From NCBI RefSeq assembly GCF_964204645.1, contig NC_134027.1, positions 18,712,485 through 18,776,484 on the forward strand: a stretch of 64,000 bases of DNA, read 5' to 3'. Below are positions 12,801-22,779 of the stretch, piece after piece (within the stretch, counting starts at the first letter, position 1; each line of letters opens with the position of its first letter). A program made the position numbers and the translations under genes. This stretch comes from Tubulanus polymorphus. Its lineage: Eukaryota; Nemertea; Palaeonemertea; Tubulaniformes; Tubulanidae. The notes under the pieces are model-generated. The model was not told the DNA's origin. It was given only the letters and a program-made list of their open reading frames with translations, and did not search any database.

Positions 12801-13921
12801 GTCCCGAACATAAAACTGTAACTCATGAAGAATTATCAAATTATCAAAAAAGAATTAAACCCGAAAATCATATTCATACAGAAAAGCTAATGGTAACTCA
12901 AGAAGATAAATATAATTATGTAGTACATTATAGAATGTTAAAGTTTTATCTAAAACAAGGAATGATCCTTAAAAAAGTACATAAATATATTTCATTCAGT
13001 CAATCTAAATGGTTAGAAAAATATATAGATTTTAACACCAAACAGAGAACTAAAGCTAAAACTGATTTCGAGAAAGATTTCTTCAAGTTAATGAACAATG
13101 CATTCTATGGAAAAACTTGTGAAAATATTAGAAATAGAAATGATATTGAGTTAGTTAGTAATGGTAAAAGGATAAGGCATTTACAATCATATCCTAAGTT
13201 TTTAGGTAACAGAATATTTGATGAAAATTTAGCTGCAGTTAAAATGAGAAGAACTTCTATGAAATTTAATAAACCAATCTATGTTGGTGCTTCAGTTTTA
13301 GAAATATCAAAGCTATTAATGTATGAATTCTATTATAATGTATTACAACCTCATTTTGGGGAAAAGCATATAGAAATCTTATATTTTGATACTGACAGTT
13401 ACATATTAAAGATAAAAACTAATAACATAACTGATGATTTAAAAACATTAAAACATCATTTTGATTTTAGTAACTATCATAAAAATCATGAATTGTTTAG
13501 CAATGATAATAAAAAGCGACCCGGGAAGTTTAAGGATGAATTAGGCGGTGAAGAAATGATTGAATTCATTGGTATTAGATCCAAAATGTATTCATATAAA
13601 ATTAAAACTCATGAATCAAAGAAATTGAAAGGAATTACCAAAAGCGTTGTTGAAAAGAATATTCATTTCAAAGATTATATCAATTGTATATTCAATGAAG
13701 AAGTTAGAAAACATAAGATGAAATGTTTAAGATCAGAGTACCACGAAATGTTTATTGAAGAAATAGAAAAGGTAAGTCTAAACCCATTTGATGATAAAAG
13801 ATATATTTTAGATGATGGAATTCATACAGTTGCTAATGGTTGTAATTTAGATGAATACTTAAAATTTAAAAGAGAAGAAACAAAAGAGAACGAGATAATG
13901 AAAAGAATTCTAACGTGTTAA
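9854..13921 (+). pseudogene. Protein-primed DNA polymerase B with N-terminal zinc fingers (broken)
   Basis: Would replicate the element from its protein-capped ends. From ATG 9854 come two C2H2 fingers (CSTCKINID...H-x5-H; CDTCNQSFSD...H-x5-H), then a long N-terminal region, a CYYCEK...RDRDHLNG-FRGAAHENCN zinc/HNH-like block, exonuclease motifs (YGDFES near 11330; HNLSGYDAH near 11820) and polymerase motifs A (DANNLYGWAM near 12590), B (NNAFYGKTCEN near 13095) and C (YFDTDS near 13382). Breaks: TAA 9872, TAG 9983, TAG 11789, a one-base loss near 12000, TAA 12013 and a one-base gain near 12120. The full frame would be about 1,355 residues, usual for the family. Confidence 0.93.
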
Positions 13922-13950
13922 TCAAATTTTAATAAAAATATGTATTATAA

Positions 13951-14259
13951 ATGGAGAGTAAACAAGCGCACAGTGAGAACAACAAATCATTTCTAGATAG
14001 AATAAAAGATACTTCAAATGTCAAATCAGTAGATTATAAATTTAAGAAGTTAAAAGAATTAATAATCCATAAGAAATATCTAATTACAAATATTGTTACA
14101 GTTATTAACAAATATGGAGATAAATTAGTTATACACTTAGAATATGAAGGATTAAAAGGAAATACATATAAATACAGAACATATTTACCAGATAGATTTC
14201 ATAGATTATCAAGTGAAGATTTAGAAGAATTATGTTCAAGCGATTTCTATTTCGTATAA
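13951..14259 (+). CDS. Small conserved-looking Polinton protein, 102 aa
   Basis: Intact frame 30 bp after the polymerase stop, with ATG in a TATTATAAATG context. The core runs ITNIVTVINKYGDKLVIHLE then YRTYLPDRFHRLS, an alternating beta-strand pattern that recalls the small putative nucleic-acid-binding (OB-like) proteins seen next to polymerase in some Polintons. No catalytic motif. The function is an inference from pattern and position only. Confidence 0.6.
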   Translation: MESKQAHSENNKSFLDRIKDTSNVKSVDYKFKKLKELIIHKKYLITNIVTVINKYGDKLVIHLEYEGLKGNTYKYRTYLPDRFHRLSSEDLEELCSSDFYFV

Positions 14260-14317
14260 GAGGTAAGAATGAAAAAGGCCACCATGAAATAGATTTCGAA
14301 TAAAATATGTAAAATAA

Positions 14318-15076
14318 ATGGTAGAATTAAAAGAATATAGAATACATGTTGATTCTAGAAAACTTACAAATTATAAATCTCATAATTTACAAGTACAATT
14401 AGATAGAGAATTTTAGAATTGTGTTGATTTAAAATTAGTAAATGTAAGTTTATGTAATTCTTTTTATAATGTATCGAGTAAAACTATTGATCATAATATT
14501 TTTTAAATTCATGTTAGAAATATAAATAAATGGTTTCATCTATTTTTAAAACCAGGGTTATATAATTTAGAAACATTAGCTCAAGAAATTAACAGATGAG
14601 CACGATTGAAACTTAGAAGTGAAGATAGATTTTCAATTAGATTTATAAAAAGTGATAGTTCTGATAAAATTAAAATAAAGTTAGATGATGAAACCAATAA
14701 CACATTTATGGTACACAAACCAATAGCTAAAATGTTAGGAATTAAACCGCTTACAGTTACAGGAAACGTAGATGGTAATTCAAATATAATACCTTTTTCA
14801 CACTTTTATATTTATTGCAATTTAATTGATGCTACAAAAAATTTCGAAGCAACTAAAGATATAACTTGTAATTCTAGTATGTTAAATATTATACCATTAC
14901 AAAATGTTAAAAAATTTGGAACACAAATTGATTATAATTTAGCTGAATGTGATTTTAAACCTTGTATTTCTCGATTTAACAATTTTAAATTAGAAATAAG
15001 AAATCATAATGGTTTTTTAATTGATTTGAATAACTTTCCTGTAATTTATGAATTAATTATAAGATGTAAAGAGTAA
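14318..15076 (+). pseudogene. Minor capsid (penton-like) protein, three in-frame stops
   Basis: ATG 14318 opens a single frame to TAA 15076 (252 codons) broken only by TAG 14414, TAA 14504 and TGA 14597, with no frameshift. The C-terminal half is open: KPIAKMLGI, HFYIYCNLID, PLQNVKKFGTQIDYNLAEC, and the ending NHNGFLIDLNNFPVIYELII. Length, the IYCNLID motif and the terminal beta-rich G-F-ID-N--P---EL pattern match Polinton penton/minor capsid proteins, which form the vertices of the particle. It precedes other structural genes, as expected. Confidence 0.72.
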
Positions 15077-15092
15077 TTTTTTCACTATATAA

Positions 15093-15437
15093 ATGAATAT
15101 AACTGTTGGATCGAGTATATGTTTTGGATTTGATTTTAAACATGAGAAAGAAATGAAATTTAACATTAATGATGTAATAACACATATTAAAAATATTGCA
15201 TTTTGTTACGAAACAACATTTGAGTATGAAAAAACAATAGATAAAGAAACTTTTAATGTAGAAAAGATTACCGAGTCTTTAAGATTTTATGAATTAGATG
15301 AAGATTTTATCATTGATGATATTAAAAGAATAATAACTGAAATATATGAAAATGAAACTAGTAATGAAATAAATGTTGAAATAATCATAAATAAGATTAC
15401 TAAATATTTTGAAGATAGTAATATTTTTGATAAATAA
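15093..15437 (+). CDS. Hypothetical Polinton protein, 114 aa
   Basis: Intact frame starting in ACTATATAAATG, 16 bp after the penton-like gene, ending TAA at 15437 with the next ATG directly adjacent (15438). Acidic, predicted mixed alpha/beta (VITHIKNIAFCYETTFEYEK, ERIITEIYEN-like helices). No recognised family. Confidence 0.6.
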   Translation: MNITVGSSICFGFDFKHEKEMKFNINDVITHIKNIAFCYETTFEYEKTIDKETFNVEKITESLRFYELDEDFIIDDIKRIITEIYENETSNEINVEIIINKITKYFEDSNIFDK

Positions 15438-15659
15438 ATGAGTGATAATAAGTGGATAATAACTGGATTATATAATGGCGCATTATTATCAGTTGGAACT
15501 GTTGGTTATTCAATGGTATTAAAAAAAGTATTCAAAATGGGAAGTGTTAATGTTGATAGATTTGATATAAATGATATCTTAAAATTAACATTAGCAGTAA
15601 CTTTATCTAATTTAACTATTGATTATTTGGAAAAACAAAAATATATTCCTCCTATATAA
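15438..15659 (+). CDS. Small membrane protein, 73 aa
   Basis: Starts immediately after the preceding stop (TAAATG junction). Two hydrophobic stretches, IITGLYNGALLSVGTVGYSM and LKLTLAVTLSNLTIDYL, suggest one or two membrane segments. Similar short membrane proteins with a C-terminal K-(W/Y)IP ending accompany Polinton capsid genes (here KYIPPI). Probable virion or membrane-associated role; inference. Confidence 0.6.
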   Translation: MSDNKWIITGLYNGALLSVGTVGYSMVLKKVFKMGSVNVDRFDINDILKLTLAVTLSNLTIDYLEKQKYIPPI

Positions 15660-15676
15660 TTGCATAATTTTTTTTA

Positions 15677-16040
15677 GCATTTACTGGTGGTAGTTATTTA
15701 TTTAGGCATATAGATAAAAATAGTTCATTAGAAGAACAAAAAAGACATAACTTAGCATTAGAGAAATATAATAAATCAGCAGAAGAAAAGAGACAAAACT
15801 GTATGGATTACATCAATAAAGAATTATATGATCAGAAGATTTCACATAGACATTTTCAATCAGTTGATGATGCAATGAGTTTATATAACGCGGTAACCAA
15901 TAAAGTAAAAATTATATCTATATAAACCTAAATTATCAGATTATTATACACCAAGTAAAGAACAACAGAAATATGAAATAATTTGGATTTTAGGGGGAAC
16001 AGTTATTGTTATATTTGTTGCTTATAAATTTACTAATTAG
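15677..16040 (+). pseudogene. Coiled-coil protein with C-terminal membrane segment (frameshifted)
   Basis: Too broken to show as one frame. 15677-15922 reads FTGGSYLFRHIDKNSSLEEQ, a helical charged region and DDAMSLYNAVTNK. After a one-base shift near 15923 the other frame gives PKLSDYYTPSKEQQKYEI, a hydrophobic WILGGTVIVIFVAYKF tail and TAG at 16040. The start codon is lost: in-frame TAA at 15665 and a T run precede it. This order recalls a common Polinton accessory protein. Function unknown. Confidence 0.6.
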
Positions 16041-16061
16041 TAATTTTTTGCTAAATAAATG
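16041..16061 (+). promoter_or_regulatory. Start-codon motif, T run plus GCTAAATAAATG
   Basis: TAATTTTTTGCTAAATAAAT leads into the ATG. Nearly the same string precedes the major capsid gene (19312-19334). The TAAATG core at the start codon is the hallmark of poxvirus late promoters; use as a promoter here is inference. Confidence 0.5.
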
Positions 16062-16492
16062 GATGATAATGTTGATGGTGTTTATATTATTCCTCATGAT
16101 ATCAGTAAAACTAAATTAAAAATATATTTAGAAAAACAAATATTAGAATTTGAAAGTGACTTAAAGATAAAAAAGAAAAATATTCAAAAAGTAAAATTGT
16201 ATATTATCTTATTATTAGTGGTTCAGTTACAATAAGTTCTGTAATAACATTTCTAGCAATATTCTCACCATTAACACCTTTAGCTATATCAATTGGTGTG
16301 CTAGGTTTAAGTTCAAGTGTTTTAACCGGTATAAGTTCAAAATTAAATATAAAAAGTAATAAAGAAAAAATTAAAACTAATATAAAAGAAATTAATAAAT
16401 TGAAGAATACACTAGGTTATATAATAAGTTTAAATGGCCATATAACAGTTGAAGAACAAGATAAATTATTAAAAGAATTAATAAATTATTAA
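16059..16492 (+). pseudogene. Two-pass membrane protein with coiled-coil tail (frameshifted)
   Basis: ATG 16059 in GCTAAATAAATG opens MDDNVDGVYIIPHDISKTKL and a charged helix. A frameshift between about 16190 and 16200 moves reading to the frame that gives two hydrophobic segments (VTISSVITFLAIFSPL; LAISIGVLGLSSSVLTG) and a helical tail ending NGHITVEEQDKLLKELINY. Intact length would be about 144 aa. Small two-pass membrane proteins of this layout occur in related Polintons; role unknown. Confidence 0.6.
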
Positions 16493-16511
16493 TTTTTTAA
16501 TTATATAAATG
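16493..16511 (+). promoter_or_regulatory. Start-codon motif, TATATAAATG
   Basis: TTTTTTAATTATATAAATG directly after the preceding stop codon; the same spacing and core as before 15093 and 17821. Confidence 0.45.
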
Positions 16512-17805
16512 GGGTTTCCAAAAGGTTTCCAATATAATAAATCATATAGATATTTAATTCCACCTATAGATTTTGATAGTATTATAACATATAAAAATGT
16601 AGTTTTACCTTCATTGATTAATTTAGAAATTTATGTTACTGAAACAAAGTTTTTTATTTCTAAAATGGAAAATATATTTAATACATATGAAGTTACTTTT
16701 ACTCGAGATGAATATAATATATATAAAATAAAATCTAATATGAAATATTGGCAGAATCAATTAAATTTTGCAGTTTATTGCGCAACAACAGGGTGTGGTA
16801 TAAGTTGGAATGATCATTTAAATAATTTAGATAACCATTTGTCTTATTCAGATTTAAAATTCATTCATACAATATTTAGATTTCATGCATACTTTCAAGT
16901 TAGAATTATATTAAATGAATTAGAATGTCCTTTACCCGGGTCTAAATATTTTAAAGAATTGGATAATAATATTAATCTATCTAAGTTTTATAAAATATGT
17001 AATGAATTTAATATAAATATCAATTCCGATTTTAGAGCACATGGTAAATTGCGAGGTATTGGTGAACAGTATGAAATAAAAAGAATTGATTATATGCATA
17101 GAATTGGAGCATATCATAATTATAAAATCGATAATGATGATGGTTGGAATAATTTTATTATAGATAATGGTGAAGGTTTTACAAAACCTGGTATACAAAG
17201 AATAAATCAATCAATTAGAACTTATTTAATTTGTATTTTAGGTGCACAAGTTGAAACAAGATCACCAATAGTTGGAAATGATAGTACTTCATTTGATGAA
17301 ACAATTCAAAGTATTATTTGAAGATTCCATTCATAATGATAAAAATAGATCGATTCCAGAAAACCTTGTAAGATATCAAAATTATTTAGATAAATCACAT
17401 ATTAGATTAAATTATTGTATAGGCCCTAATCTATTAATTATTTCTAATGATTTAGTATTAAAGATGGGAAATATAATTGGTTATAATAATCTAATTAAAA
17501 CTGCAACAATAAATAATTCATTTGGAGTAAATGATATAAATAAAAAGATTATTACTGCCCCAAAATTAATGGAAGGTGAAAAAAATAAAAAACATATTCA
17601 ATCAACTGAAACTAAAACTAAAAGTATTAGATTGGATAATGATTCCAAAATAAAAGATTACAATACATCAGAAAATATTAAAACTGATAATATTCAACAT
17701 GAAATAATTAAACTAAATGATGATAATAAATCCCATGAAAATGCTAAATTAGCTATAACTTTTATAGGAATTGTAATAGGAGGAATATTATATTTTAAAT
17801 TTTAA
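16509..17805 (+). pseudogene. Conserved Polinton protein with C-terminal anchor (one frameshift)
   Basis: ATG 16509 in ATTATATAAATG gives 270 residues (YRYLIPPIDFDSIITYKNV; LNFAVYCATTGCGISW; RTYLICILGAQVETRS) before TGA at 17321. A frameshift near 17310 continues in the 17272-17805 frame (KNRSIPENLVRYQNYLD; GPNLLIISNDL) and ends in a membrane segment, LAITFIGIVIGGILYF. Intact length would be about 430 aa. It resembles an uncharacterised protein recurrent in Polintons of aquatic invertebrates, perhaps a virion component; no enzymatic motif seen. Confidence 0.65.
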
Positions 17806-17823
17806 TTTATTATTATATAAATG
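17806..17823 (+). promoter_or_regulatory. Start-codon motif, TATATAAATG
   Basis: TTATTATTATATAAATG lies between the stop of the previous gene and this start, leaving no room for a distant promoter. Confidence 0.45.
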
Positions 17824-19293
17824 GAAATGGAAGGTGGAGAAGATTATGAAATGGGAGAAATGGGAAATAATAATGAAGGGAATATTGATGATGATTATAA
17901 TGATGCTGAAACTAATATTGATAATAATGATGAATCAGCATATAATTTTAATTTAGCAGATAGTGGTTCTAAAGGACTATCAACAGATGAATTTGATAGA
18001 AAAAATAGATCGAGAATAAATCTTGAAAATGAAGATCCAGATTTATTAAGACAAGAGTTAGAATATATGAGATATATTATAAAATTCAAACCTGTATTTG
18101 AAGATTCTGGATATAATATAAATGCCAGAGGCGCTAGACTTTTAGTAAGAGAATTAAAAATATTTAGATGGTGAATGTTATTATCATTTGAAAGGTGATT
18201 ATTTGAAAGAAGATTATTATATTGATATCTCTTATAAAAATCAAAACAAAATATTAGCAGAATCAACTTTGGAAAAATTGGAACCAGATAGAATTAAAAA
18301 AATAAGTATTAATAATGAAATAGAAAATGTAACACAAGAAGAAATAAATCGCCATAAAAAAAGTATTTAAAATTTAGAATTAATGAATTATTTGAAACAA
18401 TCGATAATAATTTAGAAACAGAAACAACTTCTGAACAGAATAAAACTTCCAAAACTAGAAACTTAAATCAAACGAAGTTCAAACTGAAAAACTTTTACCG
18501 AATGGATTACTTGATGCAACAAAACAAGAATTAGAAGATTTAAATATATTTTCTGATAAAGCAATTAGAGAAATTATTAGTATACACAATGAAGCTGATA
18601 AAATTGCACATAATAAAAGTATAAGACATCAAAAAATTATGTATTTGGAAAAAGAATTAACTAATGCAAATAAAGAAATAGAACAACTAAAGTCTGATTT
18701 AGATAATCAAGTAATTGATGAAATAGAATATAGGCAAAAAGAATTGCGTTTAGAAAAAGAAATTGATAATTTAAAAGATAATTTAGAAGTACAGAAAGGT
18801 GAAAGAGATATATTATTAAAAGAATTTGATAATAATTTTAAAAGATGTTTTTAAAGATTTGTTGATAAAACCAGATTCTAAAATATCATTGAAAGATAGA
18901 ATAAAATTATCATTTAAATTAGAAGGAATAACAATTTTTTTTTCAATTCTAACAGCTGTAACTATGGTATTCACAACAATAGGTTTAGCAATATCAAATG
19001 CTTTAAAATCTACACCTACTCCCAATAAACCGGATAAACCCCCGAATGATAATAATTCAATACAAGATAAGTTTAAAGATGGTTTAAAAAAATTAGCAAT
19101 ATATTAATGGGAACTATCTAAAAAATCTGCTGCAGCATTGCCCGGAGTTATTGCATCAATTGTTGGTTATATATTGAAATCTGCTGGGAATATTCTTAAC
19201 TTTGCTGCTGAACCTATTATTTTATTTTTAATTACGGTTGTAAGTGCTATTATTTTTGGGTTAGTGAATATGATATCAAAAATTACCAAGTAA
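17821..19293 (+). pseudogene. Long coiled-coil/membrane protein (several frameshifts and a stop)
   Basis: ATG 17821 starts an acidic N-terminus. The frame breaks near 18165 (DGECYYHLKGDYLKED continues in another frame), again between 18370 and 18640 before a strong coiled coil (EKELTNANKEIEQLKSDLDN), near 18835, and at TAA 19105. Past the stop the same frame reads KSAAALPGVIASIVGYI and a hydrophobic LITVVSAIIFGLV end, TAA 19293. The ISLKDRIK...TAVTMVFTTIGLA and AAALPGVI blocks match a large uncharacterised Polinton protein. Possibly a tail-anchored structural protein. Confidence 0.62.
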
Positions 19294-19311
19294 ACATAAT
19301 AAAAAATAAAT

Positions 19312-19334
19312 AATTAATTTTTGCTAAATAAATG
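19312..19334 (+). promoter_or_regulatory. Start-codon motif before major capsid gene
   Basis: TTAATTTTTGCTAAATAAAT leads into ATG 19332; closest relative is the motif at 16041. A structural, presumably late, gene carrying the TAAATG core fits the late-promoter idea. Confidence 0.5.
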
Positions 19335-20579
19335 AGTGGAAGTTACATCAATCCTTCGAAGAATCATAGAATATCTAATGCTATTAAAGCAGAAAGATCA
19401 CATCATATAATTACTCATAATCCTTCTAATATTAATCCCGATGAAACTTTATATGTTAGAATCCCTAGTTTAACACAAAATACTTTTTATGTTCCAAATA
19501 GTATTTATTTATCAGCCGATATAAAAGTAACTGGTCATGATAATAATTATGTTGTCGATAATGTTGGAAGATATTTGATTAAAAAATTAAATATAAAGAT
19601 TGGCCCAGAAATAGTTTTCTCAATAGATGATTATAATCTATTTATGCATTATAAAGATTTATGGTTAACAAAAGAAAATAGAAATAATATGATATTTCAA
19701 GGCATCCAATCAGAAAACCAAAATAAATTAAGATCTGAAGCTAATAATGCAGTAGTAAATAATGCTACAGATAATTTGATAAAAAAGATTTATGGAAGCA
19801 AATATAAAATTCCATTAGACTTTAAATTGTTAAATAATAATGCACCTTTGTATAAATACGCAATTCAAGAAGATGTTATATTTGAGATAACATTTGCTCC
19901 TGTTAATGAAATTGTATTATCAAGTGTAGTTAAAGATATGGGTTATAAATTATCAAATATATGTTTGGAATATGATACAGTAACTGATGTAAATATTGCT
20001 AACACAATTCAAACTCTATACAATCAAGGATTTTCATTATTATATGATTATATTGATAAATTTAAAACTGTAACTATTAATGCAAATGATGAAATAATTA
20101 ATGAGAATATTAACTTCCCAAGAAGATCTATTAAAGGTGTATTAATATTTTTTACCATTGCAACATATTCTAATGGTGCAATAAAAGTTGATAATTATTA
20201 TAATCCTGAAATATCAAAAGTAGATATAACTATCGAAGGAATAGCAAATAAAATATTTTGTCAAGGAATGAGAATGATAGATCAATGGCAAGAAATTAGA
20301 AAACATTTTATGAATGAAAAAGTAAAATCATTTGAAAATTGTAATATTAATCAAATTGATTATTATACCGGTAATAAATATGCATTATGGTTAGATCTAA
20401 GAACATCAGAGGATAACTTATTACATGGTTCTGGGAAAAAATTACAGAACACTAAAGATGGAATACAATTATTCATGAAAAAGAAAAAAGGAAGCTTAAA
20501 TTTTAAAATGCAGATTTATATTATATCTGACGCGCAATTAAATATTGTAAATTCTCAATTAAATAGTGTTATGTATTAA
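19332..20579 (+). CDS. Major capsid protein (double jelly-roll type), intact
   Basis: 415 aa, no lesion. ATG in GCTAAATAAATG after a T run. Signature blocks: NPDETLYVRIPSL, FQGIQSENQNKLR, YKIPLDFKLL, DVIFEITFAP, NFPRRSIKGVLIFF, GMRMIDQWQEIRKHF, and the terminal LWLDLRTSEDN-LHGSGK-NTKDGIQ plus SDAQLNIVNSQLNSV. Beta-rich throughout. These match the major capsid proteins of Polintons from aquatic invertebrates, which build the icosahedral shell. Assignment is by pattern recall; a structure prediction would settle the double jelly roll. Confidence 0.85.
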   Translation: MSGSYINPSKNHRISNAIKAERSHHIITHNPSNINPDETLYVRIPSLTQNTFYVPNSIYLSADIKVTGHDNNYVVDNVGRYLIKKLNIKIGPEIVFSIDDYNLFMHYKDLWLTKENRNNMIFQGIQSENQNKLRSEANNAVVNNATDNLIKKIYGSKYKIPLDFKLLNNNAPLYKYAIQEDVIFEITFAPVNEIVLSSVVKDMGYKLSNICLEYDTVTDVNIANTIQTLYNQGFSLLYDYIDKFKTVTINANDEIINENINFPRRSIKGVLIFFTIATYSNGAIKVDNYYNPEISKVDITIEGIANKIFCQGMRMIDQWQEIRKHFMNEKVKSFENCNINQIDYYTGNKYALWLDLRTSEDNLLHGSGKKLQNTKDGIQLFMKKKKGSLNFKMQIYIISDAQLNIVNSQLNSVMY

Positions 20580-20628
20580 GTGTTATGAAATATTAAAATT
20601 TTAACTTCAATAAAAAATCTTATATTAA

Positions 20629-21795
20629 ATGGAAGGTGGAATATATGAAATACAAACTCCAAGTGAAATGATATCAGATATACATTATATATTACCTTAT
20701 GATGAAAATAGTAAGTATTTTGGAGAATACTTTAATCAATTCAAATATAGAATAAGTAAAATAGATAAGAATATTGAAACAAAAAAAGAAAATAATATTG
20801 AACCTAAAATAGAAGATAAGAATGATATTGAATATAAAATAGGAGATAATATTGAAACTAAAATAGAAGATAGTAATAATATTAAAACTCAAATAGAAGA
20901 TGTAACAGCATCTACATCTTATAATATACCCTCTACATATGATATTGAATCAAAAAAAGATTATTAAAATCCAAAATATTGTGATGTATGTAAGAAATAT
21001 ATATCATATAAAAATTGGGCATCACATAAGAAATCAAAGAAACATATAGAAAAAGAAAATAATAATAATGATAATAATATATCTGGTAATAATATAATAG
21101 ATAATATCATAGATAATGTTAATACAATTGAAACAAATGATACCATAGATAATATAACAGATAATGTTGTTACAATTGAAACTAATGATAATGAAACAAT
21201 TGATGATTCTAAAAAACATTGTAACATTTGTGATTTAGATATTTCTAAAAGTAATTTTTCTAAACATAAAAAATCTCAAGCGCATATCGAAAATGAAAGG
21301 AAGTTAGAAGAAATAGAAAGAAATAAAATGTGCCAATATTGTAATAAAAAAATTGAACCTGTTGATGAAAATGTTCATTATAAATCAAAATTACATCTAA
21401 TTAATGTTTATAAAAAGGTGAGTATGATACCATTGTTAAATAACCCAGAGAAATATATCAAATATTTTAATCCTAAAACTAACCAGTATTATATATTCTA
21501 TAAGTTGTTATTTGATAAATTATTAGCTTATGCAGAAGATAATCCTGAACAAATATATAAATTATTATATTTTAGAAAAATAGATTTAAGTTATCTGATA
21601 AATAATTTTAGAAATCATTTTGATTATGATGATTTTGATGAATACTTAGAAAGATTAAGAGAAAAAGCTAATATACCTACTAATTATTATGTTAAGATGG
21701 CCTGACTAAAATTAATAAATCTACCTAAGACTTTAGATGAATTAGATATAAACAGAGATGATTTTATAAATGTATTAGAAACAAAATTAGAATAA
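20629..21795 (+). pseudogene. Triple C2H2 zinc-finger protein (two in-frame stops)
   Basis: ATG 20629 (TTATATTAAATG). One frame to TAA 21795 (388 codons), interrupted by TAA 20965 and TGA 21703. After an N-terminal repeat region rich in NIE-K-ED units come three U1-type fingers: CDVCKKYISYKNWASHKKSKKH, CNICDLDISKSNFSKHKKSQAH, CQYCNKKIEPVDENVHYKSKLH. The rest is helical (ENPEQIYKLL-like) and ends in ETKLE. Finger spacing is like that at the polymerase N-terminus. Probably binds element DNA or RNA; inference. Confidence 0.7.
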
Positions 21796-21820
21796 TTATT
21801 ATAAAACTAATTTATATATC

Positions 21821-21914
21821 TATGTACTAGACGTACGAGTAAGAAAGTAAGGATCTTGGTAAGAATCCAAGAATCTAAGAAATCTTACTTTCTTACTCGT
21901 ACGTCTAGTACATA
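21821..21914. terminator. Perfect 30-bp-arm hairpin between convergent genes
   Basis: TATGTACTAGACGTACGAGT with the next ten bases pairs perfectly with 21885-21914. The 34-base loop has a smaller CTTGG/CCAAG stem. It sits 26 bp after the last plus-strand gene and before the minus-strand ATPase end, so a bidirectional transcription-end or RNA-processing signal is plausible but not proven. Confidence 0.5.
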
Positions 21915-22071
21915 AATATATAAATAGTTATTTTTTAAATTAAAAATGTAAATTATTTATCTAAGTATAGAAATAGTTATAATATAATCTATTTTTATTT
22001 TTATTAAGAGAAAACATATATTTTTTTTAAATTTTTATGTTTTTAATTATTATAAAACTAATTTATATATG

Positions 22072-22159
22072 TATGTATGAGATGTACGAGTAAGAATCTA
22101 AGAATTCTTACTTTCTTAGCAAGAATCTTGGTTTCTTACTCATACGTCAAGTACTTAGA
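22072..22159. terminator. Second, imperfect copy of the intergenic hairpin
   Basis: ATGTACGAGTAAGAA pairs with TTCTTACTCATACGT around an inner GAATCTAAGAATTC palindrome. The flank TTATTATAAAACTAATTTAT precedes both hairpins, so 21795-22160 is a diverged direct duplication of about 245 bp. It lies just downstream of the ATPase gene on the minus strand. Confidence 0.45.
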
Positions 22160-22170
22160 TATATAAATAG

Positions 22171-22779
22171 TTATTTTATAAATTTATATTCATATGGAAA
22201 TTGAAGCCTCAGTAATAATTTTGAACCTTTATTATTCTTTAATTTATTCATATATTCATCATGTAATTCAGTAGGTATAATTTGATTTTCTTCCAATGAT
22301 TGTTGCATAGATTTTCTATCTTTATTGTAGAATAAAACTAGAAATCTTATATTCTCCCTAAAATCTTTAACAATTGATTTATATTTTTGATTTAAAACCC
22401 ATGTTGTTATCCCAAAATGTCTCCCAGAGAAAGCCAGATAACATAACTCACTTTCTCTCACTTTTGAATCATGTAAATTTGCACAATCATCTATAATGAA
22501 TAATGTATTTGAACCTTTATAAATATCTAATGCTATTTTTATACAATTATCTAAATTTTCTTTTACTGTTTTAGGATCTAATATGATAAATTTTATCTTA
22601 ACTATATCACTATTATATGTTTTATTCATTTCATAAGTAGGACAGAATAATATTATATTATCAAAATGATTCTTATAAATAGTTTCTAACAAGTCTAATA
22701 TGAAATGTGTTTTACCACAGTTGGTTACTCCAGTAACTAACATATTATGCGGTTCAAATATAAATAAATCTTTATTCAT
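22171..22779 (-). CDS. A32-type (FtsK/HerA superfamily) packaging ATPase, intact
   Basis: 202 aa. Walker A is GVTNCGKTH (residues 17-25); Walker B is LFIIDDC (93-99); a sensor-like GRHFGITTWVLNQ follows. This is the ATPase of Polintons, adintoviruses and larger DNA viruses that drives genome packaging into capsids. Its ATG (22779) overlaps the integrase stop codon region by 8 bp, in an AGAATAAATG context. No lesion. Confidence 0.9.
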   Translation of the reverse strand: MNKDLFIFEPHNMLVTGVTNCGKTHFILDLLETIYKNHFDNIILFCPTYEMNKTYNSDIVKIKFIILDPKTVKENLDNCIKIALDIYKGSNTLFIIDDCANLHDSKVRESELCYLAFSGRHFGITTWVLNQKYKSIVKDFRENIRFLVLFYNKDRKSMQQSLEENQIIPTELHDEYMNKLKNNKGSKLLLRLQFPYEYKFIK

